Shown: positions 25,749 through 34,468 of the stretch, piece after piece
How positions within the stretch are numbered: position 1 is the first letter of the stretch
Layout: each line of letters starts with the position of its first letter
Assembly: GCA_964530625.1 (NCBI GenBank)
Contig: CAZHAK010000010.1
Span: 26,574 to 90,573 of the forward strand
Reading direction: 5' to 3'
Source: JABWCQ01 sp964530625
GTDB lineage: Bacteria; Electryoneota; RPQS01
DNA length: 64,000 nt
Notes under the pieces: generated by a model
Databases searched by the model: none
Seen by the model: the letters and a program-made list of their open reading frames with translations, nothing else
What the model was told of the DNA's origin: nothing
Position numbers and translations under genes: made by a program

Positions 25749-28472
25749 TCACTTGAGCAATATTACACGCTGTGTTTTGCTCACATTGTTTGCCGACACA
25801 TTCAGCCAGTACGATCCACTGGGCAGATTGTCGCCGTCAATCTTAATCGTGTGCGTTCCAGCACTGACTTGGCGGTCCGCGATCAGGTCTACCTGCCTGC
25901 CAAGAACGTCGTGCAAAGTGACACGAACACGAGAAGACTTAGCCAGATCAATCTGTACGTTTGCCTCGGGATTAAACGGGTTGGGAAACGCGGCAGAAAC
26001 TGAAAAATCTGACGGAACAATGTCCGGTAGTTCATCCGCGCTGACAGGCGCACCAAACCAACTCATCACTCGACGCACAATTTCGCGGTGATGAACGGAA
26101 CCAACCGCTCCGCACGCCGCTTCAAGCGCAAAACCGAAGTACACTGACTTATAGGTAGAATTTTCAAACCGCACTGCTCCACCCAAACCATTCACGTTGT
26201 ACGTGTAGATAACGGTACCATCATTCACAGCGGACAAGACCGAGGGGCTAACACTTCCGTTGCCTGCGCACGCGCCACCGATTAAAATGAGGTTTGCATT
26301 ATCCGAGATCGGGTCGCCACCAACACCAGTCAATTGAGTAGAACCTGACGCTCCCCCACTCTGCGAATGAAGATAGTCGCTGTAGAAAGCGCTGTTGCGC
26401 ACGTCCGCGTCCACGTCGATACCCTGTCCACCCAGCAAGAGCGACCCGCCGCCGTTCAAAAACGATTGCAACGCCTCACGATCGCTCTGCGTCAGTGTAT
26501 TGCTTTGCTCATTTCCACAGGCCCAAACAACGTAGTCGTATTGCTCCAATTCCGCCAAGCTGATTGCGCCGCTCAGCAATGTGGAGTAGTCGTCATAGTT
26601 GTATCCATTGGTATTGAGGGCCGCCGAAAAATACTCCGCGTAGTTTGCGCCGTTGTCGTCATCTATGACAACCGTCTGAGCACGTCCGACTCGCATCGTC
26701 GCGGTACGAGTCAGGGAGAGATTTTCTTCGAGAACGAACTCGACTTGCAGGGACGTCGTATATCCGTAATCAACATTTCCTGCACACGAAATCATCGCCA
26801 TCGGGTTAGTAAGTTCGGCCGATTGTCCCCCTGCGAGATTACCGATCAGGTAAGTCGTATTGCTCAGAGTAAGATTGGGATCAGACGACGTCACTCGGAC
26901 TTCAACGTCTATCGCATTGAACCATCCAGCAAGATTGTTTACGATCAAGGACAATTGCCCTGTTTCGTTTTGTTCCAAACGATTGTCACCGTCGTCGTCA
27001 CCGGAGACTCCTGCGGAGACGACGTTTAAGTTCGGCAAAAGTGCCCCCAACGCCGTCTCGGCGTCAACACGACCGAATCCTAACTCGTTCGGATTATAGC
27101 CGGGATTCAGAGCGGATATATCCACAGCATTCTCCAGCACGAGATCACGAAGCTGACCATTGTTCAAGTCTGGCAGAACAGACCAGACCAACGCGAAAAT
27201 CCCCAGGGCATTGGGGCTGGCCATAGAGGTGCCATTCAACGAAGCGTAGCCATCATTGACACTGAGCGAAAAGGCGCTAACGCCCGGTGCAAAACAATCT
27301 ACATGAGTACCAAAGTTTGAAAACGTGGGTATATCGTCGTCACAGTCCACCGCTCCGACACAAATGACGTTGTCATATGCACAGGGATATTGCACCTGAT
27401 TGTTGCCGTCATTTCCAGCAGCTGCACACAGCACGGCGCCGCTCGCCCATGCAGCCTGAATGGCACTGTTCATGGAATTGCTGAACGAAGGTCCGCCGTA
27501 AGACATATTCACAAGATCAACTCCCAACGCGGTTGCCCAGCTCAGACAGGCGATGGCTGCAGACGTCACCACGACACCTTCTCCTGTCAAGGGAACGTAT
27601 CCCGCACGGCTGGCCATTATCTTGATATTCCAGCACACCCCGGCCACGCCGATACTGTTGTTACCTCGCGCGCCAATCAGTCCCAGAACATGTGTGCCGT
27701 GATTGCCAATACTTATGGTGTTGTTGTCCTGCGTGACGACATCTTCACCGGGCGCTCCTCCGCCACCCACGTTGATAAAGTCCCAACCGATCAGGTCATC
27801 AACGTAGCCATTGCCGTCATCATCAAATCCATTGACGTCGAAAATGTCGCCGGGATAGTCGGTGTCCGTGTACACAACACCGTTGTTGTCGAGATCTTCG
27901 CCCGGATTCACCCATAGATTATCATAAGCGTCCGGGTGCGGCCACCAGAATCCGCCATCAATTGCAACCGCCAGAAGTTCTTCGCTTCCTGTGCTGTAAT
28001 CCCAGGCAACCGGACAGCCCATGAGCCGCTTGTCGCATTGCTGATTCCATGAAATATCATTGGGAATCGTCTCAAAAGACTTTAATAGGAAATCAGGTTC
28101 AGCGTAAATGACTTCAGACAAGGACAGCAACGCATCCCTGACTTCAATGACATCATAAGTGTCAGGAAAGTTGATCGACACAAGCCGCGCGGCATCCGGT
28201 GCGACTGGCATCCGTGACAAAATTTGATCCGGTACAATACGAAACACTCCAGAGACCTGAAATCTCTGGAGTGTTTCATCTATTATACCTGCGTTATCGA
28301 GGCTTAGAGCGCCGTTCAAACGTTCCTGAGTTTGAATCTCTCCGACGTTCTCTGAGAAATTCACAAGCAGTCGGCCCGGCAGCCATTCAGTACTTTCGGG
28401 ATAGTCGCTTCCGGAGAGCGCACTAACAGGCAACAGCGCCAGTCCCAGAAACAGCATAAGCAGTCTGTTCAC
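25749..28472 (-). CDS. Secreted S8 (subtilisin-like) peptidase with FlgD-like C-terminal sorting domain
   Basis: Secreted serine peptidase of 907 residues. A signal peptide (about 1-20), an N-terminal prodomain-like region, and an S8 catalytic domain with Asp172 (AIDGG, usually DTG), His258 (HGTH), Asn354 (AAGN) and Ser416 (GTSMASP). After Asp172 comes an acidic, probably Ca-binding insertion (DVNGFDDDGNGYVDD). The middle region (about 480-800) is beta-rich with a GATase-like VIDDDNG/FLNGGGSLLLGG segment. The C-terminal 80 residues form a FlgD-like Ig domain with FPNPFNPEA, a sorting and attachment module typical of type IX-like secretion. It is a close paralogue of the gene directly upstream, 59 bases away. 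Substrate unknown. Confidence 0.9.
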   Translation of the reverse strand: MNRLLMLFLGLALLPVSALSGSDYPESTEWLPGRLLVNFSENVGEIQTQERLNGALSLDNAGIIDETLQRFQVSGVFRIVPDQILSRMPVAPDAARLVSINFPDTYDVIEVRDALLSLSEVIYAEPDFLLKSFETIPNDISWNQQCDKRLMGCPVAWDYSTGSEELLAVAIDGGFWWPHPDAYDNLWVNPGEDLDNNGVVYTDTDYPGDIFDVNGFDDDGNGYVDDLIGWDFINVGGGGAPGEDVVTQDNNTISIGNHGTHVLGLIGARGNNSIGVAGVCWNIKIMASRAGYVPLTGEGVVVTSAAIACLSWATALGVDLVNMSYGGPSFSNSMNSAIQAAWASGAVLCAAAGNDGNNQVQYPCAYDNVICVGAVDCDDDIPTFSNFGTHVDCFAPGVSAFSLSVNDGYASLNGTSMASPNALGIFALVWSVLPDLNNGQLRDLVLENAVDISALNPGYNPNELGFGRVDAETALGALLPNLNVVSAGVSGDDDGDNRLEQNETGQLSLIVNNLAGWFNAIDVEVRVTSSDPNLTLSNTTYLIGNLAGGQSAELTNPMAMISCAGNVDYGYTTSLQVEFVLEENLSLTRTATMRVGRAQTVVIDDDNGANYAEYFSAALNTNGYNYDDYSTLLSGAISLAELEQYDYVVWACGNEQSNTLTQSDREALQSFLNGGGSLLLGGQGIDVDADVRNSAFYSDYLHSQSGGASGSTQLTGVGGDPISDNANLILIGGACAGNGSVSPSVLSAVNDGTVIYTYNVNGLGGAVRFENSTYKSVYFGFALEAACGAVGSVHHREIVRRVMSWFGAPVSADELPDIVPSDFSVSAAFPNPFNPEANVQIDLAKSSRVRVTLHDVLGRQVDLIADRQVSAGTHTIKIDGDNLPSGSYWLNVSANNVSKTQRVILLK

Positions 28473-28531
28473 GTTCGTTCCCTTTCGTAATACTCAAAAG
28501 ATCCCCGGGAAAAGATCCAAGCTGTATCAAG

Positions 28532-31249
28532 CTATTTGAGCAGGACCATTTTGATCGTTTGTGCGAAACCCGCGCTGGACAGTTTGGCAAAATAGACACC
28601 ACTGGCAAGACTGACACCGTCGAAACGAACGCTGTGCGACCCGGGCTGCATAACGTCGTTCACAAGTTCCGTCACGAGCCGGCCTTGAATATCAAACACG
28701 TTCAACTGCACCTGCACCGGCGCGTTGACTTCAAAACGAATCTCACTAGACGGGTTAAACGGATTCGGGTAGTTGCCGAGTAAACGCATCGACGATGGAA
28801 CGGCGACAGGCTCCTGATCGCCTACGGGCAACGCAACACCCCACCACTCCAATATGCGGTCCAGCACAACAGAGTAATGACTTGTGCCGGCCAATCCGCA
28901 AGCGGCTTCGAGCGAAAACGCACAGTAGAGAACTTTGTGATTGCCGTCGAACATCACGGCGCCGGTTCCGCCTACTGTCGTATATTCGAAAGCCGCAACG
29001 GAACCGTTTGCCGGAGTGATCTTATCCGGTCCGATGGTGCCGTTATTGGCACACGCGCCACCCTGCAGTAACAACAAGACATCGCTGAAAGTGGAGTTTG
29101 CCGCAACGCCGCGCACCTGACGGTCGCCGTTATTCTGGTTGCCGTCAGCAGCTGCATGCAAATAGTCCGCGAAGAACGCTTGTTCGGAAATTTCGTTTCT
29201 TACGCCATGGCCACTGAGGAACAGATTGCCACCGTTATTCAAGTAGTTCGTAAGCAGGGATTGCTCTTCGGCAGTTAATGTATTGGAAGTTTCATTTCCA
29301 CAGACCCAAAACACACCTTGGTACTCCGCGATTTCCGCAGTTCCAACGGTTCCGTCCAAGCTGTTTGACCACAGATCGGGATATGCGCCCATTTCTTCCA
29401 ATTCTTCGTAGTAGTAACGCTGAAAATCGCCCGCACCGTCGTCGTCCACGACAAGCACACGACCTCGGCCCACTCTCATGGTATAGTTCACGGTGCGGCT
29501 AAATCCTTCATCCGTTTCAATGGCGACATCCAGTGTCAGCCAAAACGCATCCGGAACGTTGCCAGCCGCAACATTGACATCCAGGGTGGCAGATTGACCG
29601 GCTGAGATACTTCCTATTGAGTGGCTTCCGTTAGTAACGGTAACTAGAGGATTTGACGAGGTGACATTCAGGTCAATACCAGTTGCTGTCGCCCACCCCG
29701 GGGTATTATACACTTCCAATGTCAACGTGCCGGACTCGTTCGATTCGAGACGTCCGTCATTGTCACCGGTAACATCGGACAAATCGTTGGAAACAATCGT
29801 CAGGTTAGGCATCAATAGGCGTGCAGCATTTTCGACGTCCACGCGCCCCGCACCAAGCTGTCCAACATAACTGGGATTCAACGCGTCAATATTCTCCGCG
29901 GATAGAAGCATCAAGTCGCGTAAAGCAGTATTGTTAAAGTCAGGCAACAGCGCCCAAAGCAAAGCTGCGGCACCCGCGGCATTCGGGGAAGCCATAGAGG
30001 TTCCATCCCACGCCTGATAGCCTCCGCCGTTCACCGTGCTCATGATCCCTACACCGGGAGCGGAAATGTCCGTCCACGTACCGTAGTTCGAGAAGTTGGC
30101 TTTGTGGTCGGTGCTGTTGGTGGCATTCACTGAAATCACGTCGGCGTAACCGGCGGGATAATGAATGCTGTTGACGTTCTCGTTGCCGCTGGCCGCGAAT
30201 AAGATCAATCCTGCTTGCCAGGCTGAAGTGGCGGCTTGCGAAGCCGCTTGGGAAAATCCGGGACCGCCGTAGGACATGTTGATAATGTCGGCGCCGTTGG
30301 CGACGGCATAATACGTACCGGGAATCGTAGCCGACTGCGGCATGTAGCCTTGTCCGTCGGAAGCGCGGTAACCGCAGCGTAGCGCCATCAGTTTGCCAAC
30401 CCATGAGAATCCGGCGACACCGATTCCATTATTGCCTTCTGCAACCATGATTCCGGCGACGTGTGTACCATGCGGCTCCAAACCGTACATATCGTTGTCC
30501 TGTTGGCTGTCACAGTCTTCACCGCCCGCACAACCGCCGATAGATTGGATGAAGTCCCAGCCCAGGAAGTCGTCAAGGTAACCATTGGCATCATCGTCAA
30601 AACCGTTTAGGTCAAAAATGTCACCGGGGTAGTCAGGGTTTGTGAACGGAAGTTGATTGCCGTCCAGGTCCTCGCCCGGATTCACCCAGAGGATGTTCTG
30701 GAGGTCAGGATGACGCCAATCCACGCCCGTGTCAAGGCCCGCGCAGATGATATCAGAACTTCCAGTCGTCAAGTCCCAGACCGCGGGCGCACCCATGATG
30801 GTTTTGTCATATTGAGTGGCAAATTGGTTATCATTCGGCGTACGAAATGTTCTCAGCAAAGCGTCCGGCTCTGCATATAGTACATACGACGATGCAAGCA
30901 ACGACCCCAGGAAACTCATCACCGGGTATTCGGGGCGAAACGTCAGAATATACATGCGATAGGCGTCCGGACTGGCCGTGGGCACTCTCTTCAGGATGGC
31001 ATCCGGAACCAGCCGTTCCATCGTGCTACACTCAAACTCCATGAAAATATCATCAAGTTCCGCGATTCCACATTCAACCACTCCGGCTTCGCTGACAACC
31101 GGCGTTAAACCTTCTGCCGCTTCCGTAAATACTACGATGGCGCGGCCGCTCAGATAGTCAACCCCTTGCCACTGTTCCAGTGAGCTGGCTGTCACTGCCA
31201 ATGTGATCCCCAGAACCATAGCTATGAACCAAACGAGTTTCAGCTTCAT
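28532..31249 (-). CDS. Secreted S8 (subtilisin-like) peptidase with FlgD-like C-terminal sorting domain (paralogue)
   Basis: Secreted 905-residue subtilase with the same architecture as the next gene downstream. A signal peptide (about 1-21), prodomain, catalytic Asp173 (LDTGVDWRHPDL), His260 (HGTHVAG), Asn356 (ASGN) and Ser418 (GTSMASP); the acidic DLNGFDDDANGYLDD insertion; a beta-rich central part with VVDDDGAGD and FLSGHGV; and a C-terminal FlgD-like domain (NYPNPFNPSSEIRF, ending KMVLLK). Unlike its paralogue it keeps the canonical DTG. The two arose by tandem duplication and probably share the promoter at 31349-31377. Confidence 0.92.
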   Translation of the reverse strand: MKLKLVWFIAMVLGITLAVTASSLEQWQGVDYLSGRAIVVFTEAAEGLTPVVSEAGVVECGIAELDDIFMEFECSTMERLVPDAILKRVPTASPDAYRMYILTFRPEYPVMSFLGSLLASSYVLYAEPDALLRTFRTPNDNQFATQYDKTIMGAPAVWDLTTGSSDIICAGLDTGVDWRHPDLQNILWVNPGEDLDGNQLPFTNPDYPGDIFDLNGFDDDANGYLDDFLGWDFIQSIGGCAGGEDCDSQQDNDMYGLEPHGTHVAGIMVAEGNNGIGVAGFSWVGKLMALRCGYRASDGQGYMPQSATIPGTYYAVANGADIINMSYGGPGFSQAASQAATSAWQAGLILFAASGNENVNSIHYPAGYADVISVNATNSTDHKANFSNYGTWTDISAPGVGIMSTVNGGGYQAWDGTSMASPNAAGAAALLWALLPDFNNTALRDLMLLSAENIDALNPSYVGQLGAGRVDVENAARLLMPNLTIVSNDLSDVTGDNDGRLESNESGTLTLEVYNTPGWATATGIDLNVTSSNPLVTVTNGSHSIGSISAGQSATLDVNVAAGNVPDAFWLTLDVAIETDEGFSRTVNYTMRVGRGRVLVVDDDGAGDFQRYYYEELEEMGAYPDLWSNSLDGTVGTAEIAEYQGVFWVCGNETSNTLTAEEQSLLTNYLNNGGNLFLSGHGVRNEISEQAFFADYLHAAADGNQNNGDRQVRGVAANSTFSDVLLLLQGGACANNGTIGPDKITPANGSVAAFEYTTVGGTGAVMFDGNHKVLYCAFSLEAACGLAGTSHYSVVLDRILEWWGVALPVGDQEPVAVPSSMRLLGNYPNPFNPSSEIRFEVNAPVQVQLNVFDIQGRLVTELVNDVMQPGSHSVRFDGVSLASGVYFAKLSSAGFAQTIKMVLLK

Positions 31250-31284
31250 CCACTACACTCCAATTTTTAGGGCCCAAAACAAAC

Positions 31285-31316
31285 ATTCCCGGCTAAAGAC
31301 CCTGTCATCCGGGAAT
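31285..31316 (-). other. Hairpin in the leader of the S8 peptidase operon
   Basis: Perfect 8-bp inverted repeat ATTCCCGG / CCGGGAAT with a 16-base loop, located between the candidate promoter and the first S8 gene. No T tract follows on the transcribed strand, so it is more likely an mRNA-stabilising or regulatory structure than a terminator. The rest of 31250-31548 holds only the promoter and the upstream terminator. Confidence 0.5.
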
Positions 31317-31348
31317 CGAGACAAACTCTCGTTAATCTTTCAACATAA

Positions 31349-31377
31349 AAGCTAAACATACTGTGCAAGAAAGTCAA
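31349..31377 (-). promoter_or_regulatory. Candidate promoter of the S8 peptidase pair
   Basis: On the minus strand TTGACT (31377-31372), a 17-base spacer, then TAGCTT (31354-31349), about 100 bases before the first S8 start. The -35 is good, the -10 weak. The surrounding DNA is AT-rich. Confidence 0.45.
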
Positions 31378-31445
31378 TTTTTTCATTAACTTTTTGCATA
31401 ACCTAGGCCATCCGGATTTGATATGTTAAAGATATAAAAAACAAA

Positions 31446-31473
31446 AGAAAAGCCCTCTTACAAGGACTTTTCT
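31446..31473 (-). terminator. Intrinsic terminator of the large pil operon
   Basis: On the minus strand, AGAAAAG, one mismatch, TCC/GGG-type inner pairs, then CTTTTCT, followed by a T-rich run (TTTGTTTTTTATATC). It lies about 75 bases after the pilQ stop and separates pilQ from the S8 genes. Confidence 0.7.
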
Positions 31474-31548
31474 CAGCGCAAATCATGCGTAGTTTCGTGC
31501 AAATCTGTAGCTTGGCCTCAGAGGAAGCACATTTGCTTGCGACGCAAA

Positions 31549-32775
31549 CTACTTTGTGGCAATGTCAGCGGGAATCACTCGGGGTGTCACAAAGACGAGA
31601 ATTTCCGACTTATCAGAGGTCTGGACTTCGTATTCAAACAGACGGCCAAACAGCGGGATTGCGTGCAACATCGGAACCCGTCGGTTGAATGTGCCTTCCT
31701 TTGAGCGAATGACACCGCCAATAACGACTGTTTCACCATCCTTGACCAACAGTGTTGTCATTACTTCAGATGTCAGAATGATTATACCACCCGCGACCGT
31801 CGCTTCACCCGAAAGATCTGCGACCTCAGGATTCAGAGTCATCAGGACTTCATTATTCGGATTGATATGCGGCGTAACGCTGAGTTTCACGGCGACATCA
31901 TAAAATTCCGTAACGATATTCCCCGATTGATCAAGACGGTTGATGGGAATCCGTTTGCCGGAGGTGATGGTAGCGGATTCATTATCATTGATCAACACCG
32001 AGGGCTGAGACAGGACTTCGGCGGCGTTGTCCTCTTCCAACGCGCTCAGCGTTGCATTGAGGTTAATACCGTTCTGCAGTTTCCCGAACGTGAAAGACCC
32101 CGTCGGATTGCTCACGCCCAGATCAACCTCAGCGCCCGCTTTGGTGTTTGCGGTCGGATTTTCCAGATTGCCAAAGCCCCAGTTCACACCCAGCTCACGG
32201 CTGCGGGCGGCATCGACCTGAATAATCTTTGCTTCCACCAAGACCTGCGCCGTCGGCTGATCCAGTTGATCAACGATCGTATTCATGGTGGAGATCACCG
32301 TCGGAATATCCGTGATAATCAACGTGTTTGCGCGAGTGTCAGACTCTATCTTGCCGCGCTCCGTTAAGAGCTTTGTCAAAGTCTTTTTCAGCGTTTCGGC
32401 GCGCGCGTACTTGATTTTGTAGACACTGGTGATGAGTGCTTCGAGAAGCGCTGCATTGGCAATATCTTTGTGGGTCGTGACACGAATCACACCGTTTTCT
32501 TCAACCGCCACAAAATCGTTGATGCTCAAGACGTTGTCGAGTGCTTCACGCCACGGAACATTGTTCAGCAGCACGGTTACCGGGCCGGTCACCTCTGATC
32601 CCGCCACGATATTCGTGCCCGCAAACTCGGCGATGCTTCGCAGCACGGTACGAATGTCCGCCTGTTCGACGTTCATAGAGATACGGCGTTCATATCCCGT
32701 GTCTTTTGACTGCGCCAGTACCGGTGAGCAAACCAGCAATGACAACATAAGTGTTAAAATCCAATTCCGCTGCAT
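31549..32775 (-). CDS. pilQ: Type IV pilus secretin PilQ (short form)
   Basis: Outer-membrane secretin through which the pilus exits. A signal peptide (about 1-21, ending VLAQS), an N0/STN domain (ISMNVEQADIRTVLRSIAEF), an N1/secretin_N domain (KIKYARAETLKKTLTKLL) and the C-terminal secretin domain with SQPSVLINDNESATITSGKR and VPMLHAIPLFGRLFE. At 408 residues it is much shorter than typical PilQ (about 700), because the N-terminal AMIN domains that bind peptidoglycan are absent. It is the last gene of the pilM-N/O/P/Q set and is followed by a terminator. Confidence 0.94.
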   Translation of the reverse strand: MQRNWILTLMLSLLVCSPVLAQSKDTGYERRISMNVEQADIRTVLRSIAEFAGTNIVAGSEVTGPVTVLLNNVPWREALDNVLSINDFVAVEENGVIRVTTHKDIANAALLEALITSVYKIKYARAETLKKTLTKLLTERGKIESDTRANTLIITDIPTVISTMNTIVDQLDQPTAQVLVEAKIIQVDAARSRELGVNWGFGNLENPTANTKAGAEVDLGVSNPTGSFTFGKLQNGINLNATLSALEEDNAAEVLSQPSVLINDNESATITSGKRIPINRLDQSGNIVTEFYDVAVKLSVTPHINPNNEVLMTLNPEVADLSGEATVAGGIIILTSEVMTTLLVKDGETVVIGGVIRSKEGTFNRRVPMLHAIPLFGRLFEYEVQTSDKSEILVFVTPRVIPADIATK

Positions 32776-32818
32776 GATTGCACCTTCCGCATGTTTGCCG
32801 GAGCGGACTCCGTATTAA

Positions 32819-33388
32819 TTATCCTTGAACTTTCAGCGTAATTCGGGCATAATCGCCGAATTCACTCACCTCAAAAACCGCTTCCGTTTGACCGACGTAA
32901 AGTACTTTGCCGCTATACACGGCGTCACCCTCTCGCAGGAAGAAGCTCTTGCCTTCTTTATCACGAACCATCGCGAGATATTTACCGTCGGACCAAACGA
33001 CGCCGGTGAGCACGGCCTCCTCCATTCTTAGCAGGTCCGTCTTTATCTCGCCTTCTTTTCTCTCGTCGCTAACCAAGGCTCTGAACGGGTCGCGATTTCC
33101 TGATGCGTTGTAATGAACGGGCTCATGTCGCTTGAACACTTTAGTTTCAAGCTTCACGCGGCGCGTCCCACCATTACTTTCGGTTTCCAACTCAGTCGGC
33201 AGCACATTCAGCGAGTCAAGACCCGCAACTCCTGTATTCAAGGTTTCGCCCTCGCGATCTAGAACATCGGGCATGGGAGCCGGGGTTTCACTTGGCGCGA
33301 GTTTCTTGCGCTTTACAGGATTATCGCTATCTGCGAATCCGGTGTGTGCGGCAAGCAAGAGCGCAAGCAATAGAAGTATTGATTTCAT
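32819..33388 (-). CDS. pilP: PilP-like pilot/alignment protein
   Basis: Periplasmic member of the PilM-N-O-P alignment complex that links the inner-membrane platform to the secretin. The 189-residue product has a signal peptide (about 1-19, no lipobox), a long disordered linker, then a compact beta domain (NRDPFRALV, TGVVWSDGKYLAMV, FFLREGDAVYSGKVL). PilP is usually a lipoprotein, but here no lipobox cysteine is seen. Position between pilO and pilQ supports the call. Confidence 0.82.
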   Translation of the reverse strand: MKSILLLLALLLAAHTGFADSDNPVKRKKLAPSETPAPMPDVLDREGETLNTGVAGLDSLNVLPTELETESNGGTRRVKLETKVFKRHEPVHYNASGNRDPFRALVSDERKEGEIKTDLLRMEEAVLTGVVWSDGKYLAMVRDKEGKSFFLREGDAVYSGKVLYVGQTEAVFEVSEFGDYARITLKVQG

Positions 33389-33403
33389 AGTTTTACGTCC
33401 AGT

Positions 33404-34024
33404 CTATTTGCGGCGCTTGAGCTTCTTGTCGTCTTCCGGTTCCTTGACTTCCACTGGTGAGCCAAGTTCCTTAAAGACGTATATGGTCGCCAAGAATTCT
33501 GCTTCCACGGTATTGGGACTGCGGCCCTTGTTAGGCTTGTATGCCTGCAACCTCATGTTGCGAACATTGACGATCCGCTCAAGGCCCGCGATACTCGAAA
33601 CAAATCTTCCAAGGTCATGATATTGAGACAATGTCCGAATTTGGATGGGATGTTCCCAGTAGTATGGCTGTTCAACGGGTTCCATGGGACGAAACAGCAG
33701 GAAGTTGACATTTCGCTTGCTGCCTTCTTCTGAAATACTCTTCAGGAGCGCATCCATTTCCTGCTCAGTCGGCAGCAACTGAATTGCGACATCCCAGCTC
33801 TCCATCAAGCGGGCATAGTCTTCTTGAACCGTCTGGTAATGTGCGGCAACTCGTTTTCCCTTGGCCAGAGTCTCCTGCTCTTCAGAGATATTTTTTTCGA
33901 GCAGCGCCGCTTTGTCCTGCCTAGGCAGATACATGAAATTCGCGTAGGCGTATACCGCACCAAACAGCAGAAAGATGACGATCAGCGTCTTCTGTGTGCT
34001 AGGGCTGCGAAGATTGATTGACAT
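33404..34024 (-). CDS. pilO: PilO-like inner-membrane alignment protein
   Basis: Bitopic inner-membrane protein (206 residues): short cytoplasmic N-terminus, one helix (about residues 12-30, TLIVIFLLFGAVYAYANFMY), a coiled coil (ALLEKNISEEQETLAKGKR), and a ferredoxin-like periplasmic domain (ATIYVFKEL near the end). It pairs with PilN in the alignment complex. It has a highly charged C-terminus (EPEDDKKLKRRK). It follows the small lipoprotein gene by 8 bases. Confidence 0.85.
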   Translation of the reverse strand: MSINLRSPSTQKTLIVIFLLFGAVYAYANFMYLPRQDKAALLEKNISEEQETLAKGKRVAAHYQTVQEDYARLMESWDVAIQLLPTEQEMDALLKSISEEGSKRNVNFLLFRPMEPVEQPYYWEHPIQIRTLSQYHDLGRFVSSIAGLERIVNVRNMRLQAYKPNKGRSPNTVEAEFLATIYVFKELGSPVEVKEPEDDKKLKRRK

Positions 34025-34032
34025 ATCCGCCT

Positions 34033-34440
34033 CTAATTAGTCAGATACCGCGGGGGCATCGAAAAATCCGACCCGGGCGACAACGTTATCCCGCCCGTCG
34101 CGGCTCCGACTGGCAAGTCGTCGTAGAAGTATTGAATTTGGAAATCGGCGACATAGGTATATTCGCCCGTCTCCGGATTCGACCCCAGAAACATGTACCC
34201 TTCGAAGAACCCGTTTTCGTCTGTTTCAAACCAGCGATCGGGTCCGAGATACGGAGTTTCGGAATCAATGTCGCTTTCGATAATGATCCTGACTCCCGGG
34301 ACTCCTGTCTGATCGCCACGCGCCTGATAGACATAGCCGTACACTCTTGCCGAGCTATTGTCCTCGTCGATGTCTTTTTCACAAGATACCGACAAGCCGG
34401 CGGCGATAATCATTATGCTCACCCAAAATACGTTCCGCAT
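34033..34440 (-). CDS. Small lipoprotein with carboxypeptidase-regulatory-like beta fold, inside pilMNOPQ
   Basis: A 135-residue lipoprotein: signal peptide with the lipobox LSVSC (Cys about 20), an acidic linker (EKDIDEDN), then a domain resembling the carboxypeptidase regulatory/CNA-B-like fold (ARVYGYVYQARGDQTGVPGV, ENGFFEGYMFL). The ATG at 34440 has a near-perfect Shine-Dalgarno (AGGAGG), so the longer frame from 34467 is rejected. Its insertion between pilMN and pilO, which are usually contiguous, suggests a pilus-specific job. It could be the missing lipidated pilot component, since PilP here lacks a lipobox; this is inference. Confidence 0.8.
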   Translation of the reverse strand: MRNVFWVSIMIIAAGLSVSCEKDIDEDNSSARVYGYVYQARGDQTGVPGVRIIIESDIDSETPYLGPDRWFETDENGFFEGYMFLGSNPETGEYTYVADFQIQYFYDDLPVGAATGGITLSPGSDFSMPPRYLTN

Positions 34441-34468
34441 GGAACCTCCTGCCGTGTCTATGTACACT

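Noticed and set aside
26367..27029. 220-residue plus-strand frame over the S8 peptidase
   Set aside because: Antisense shadow of a conserved secreted peptidase; no independent start signals.
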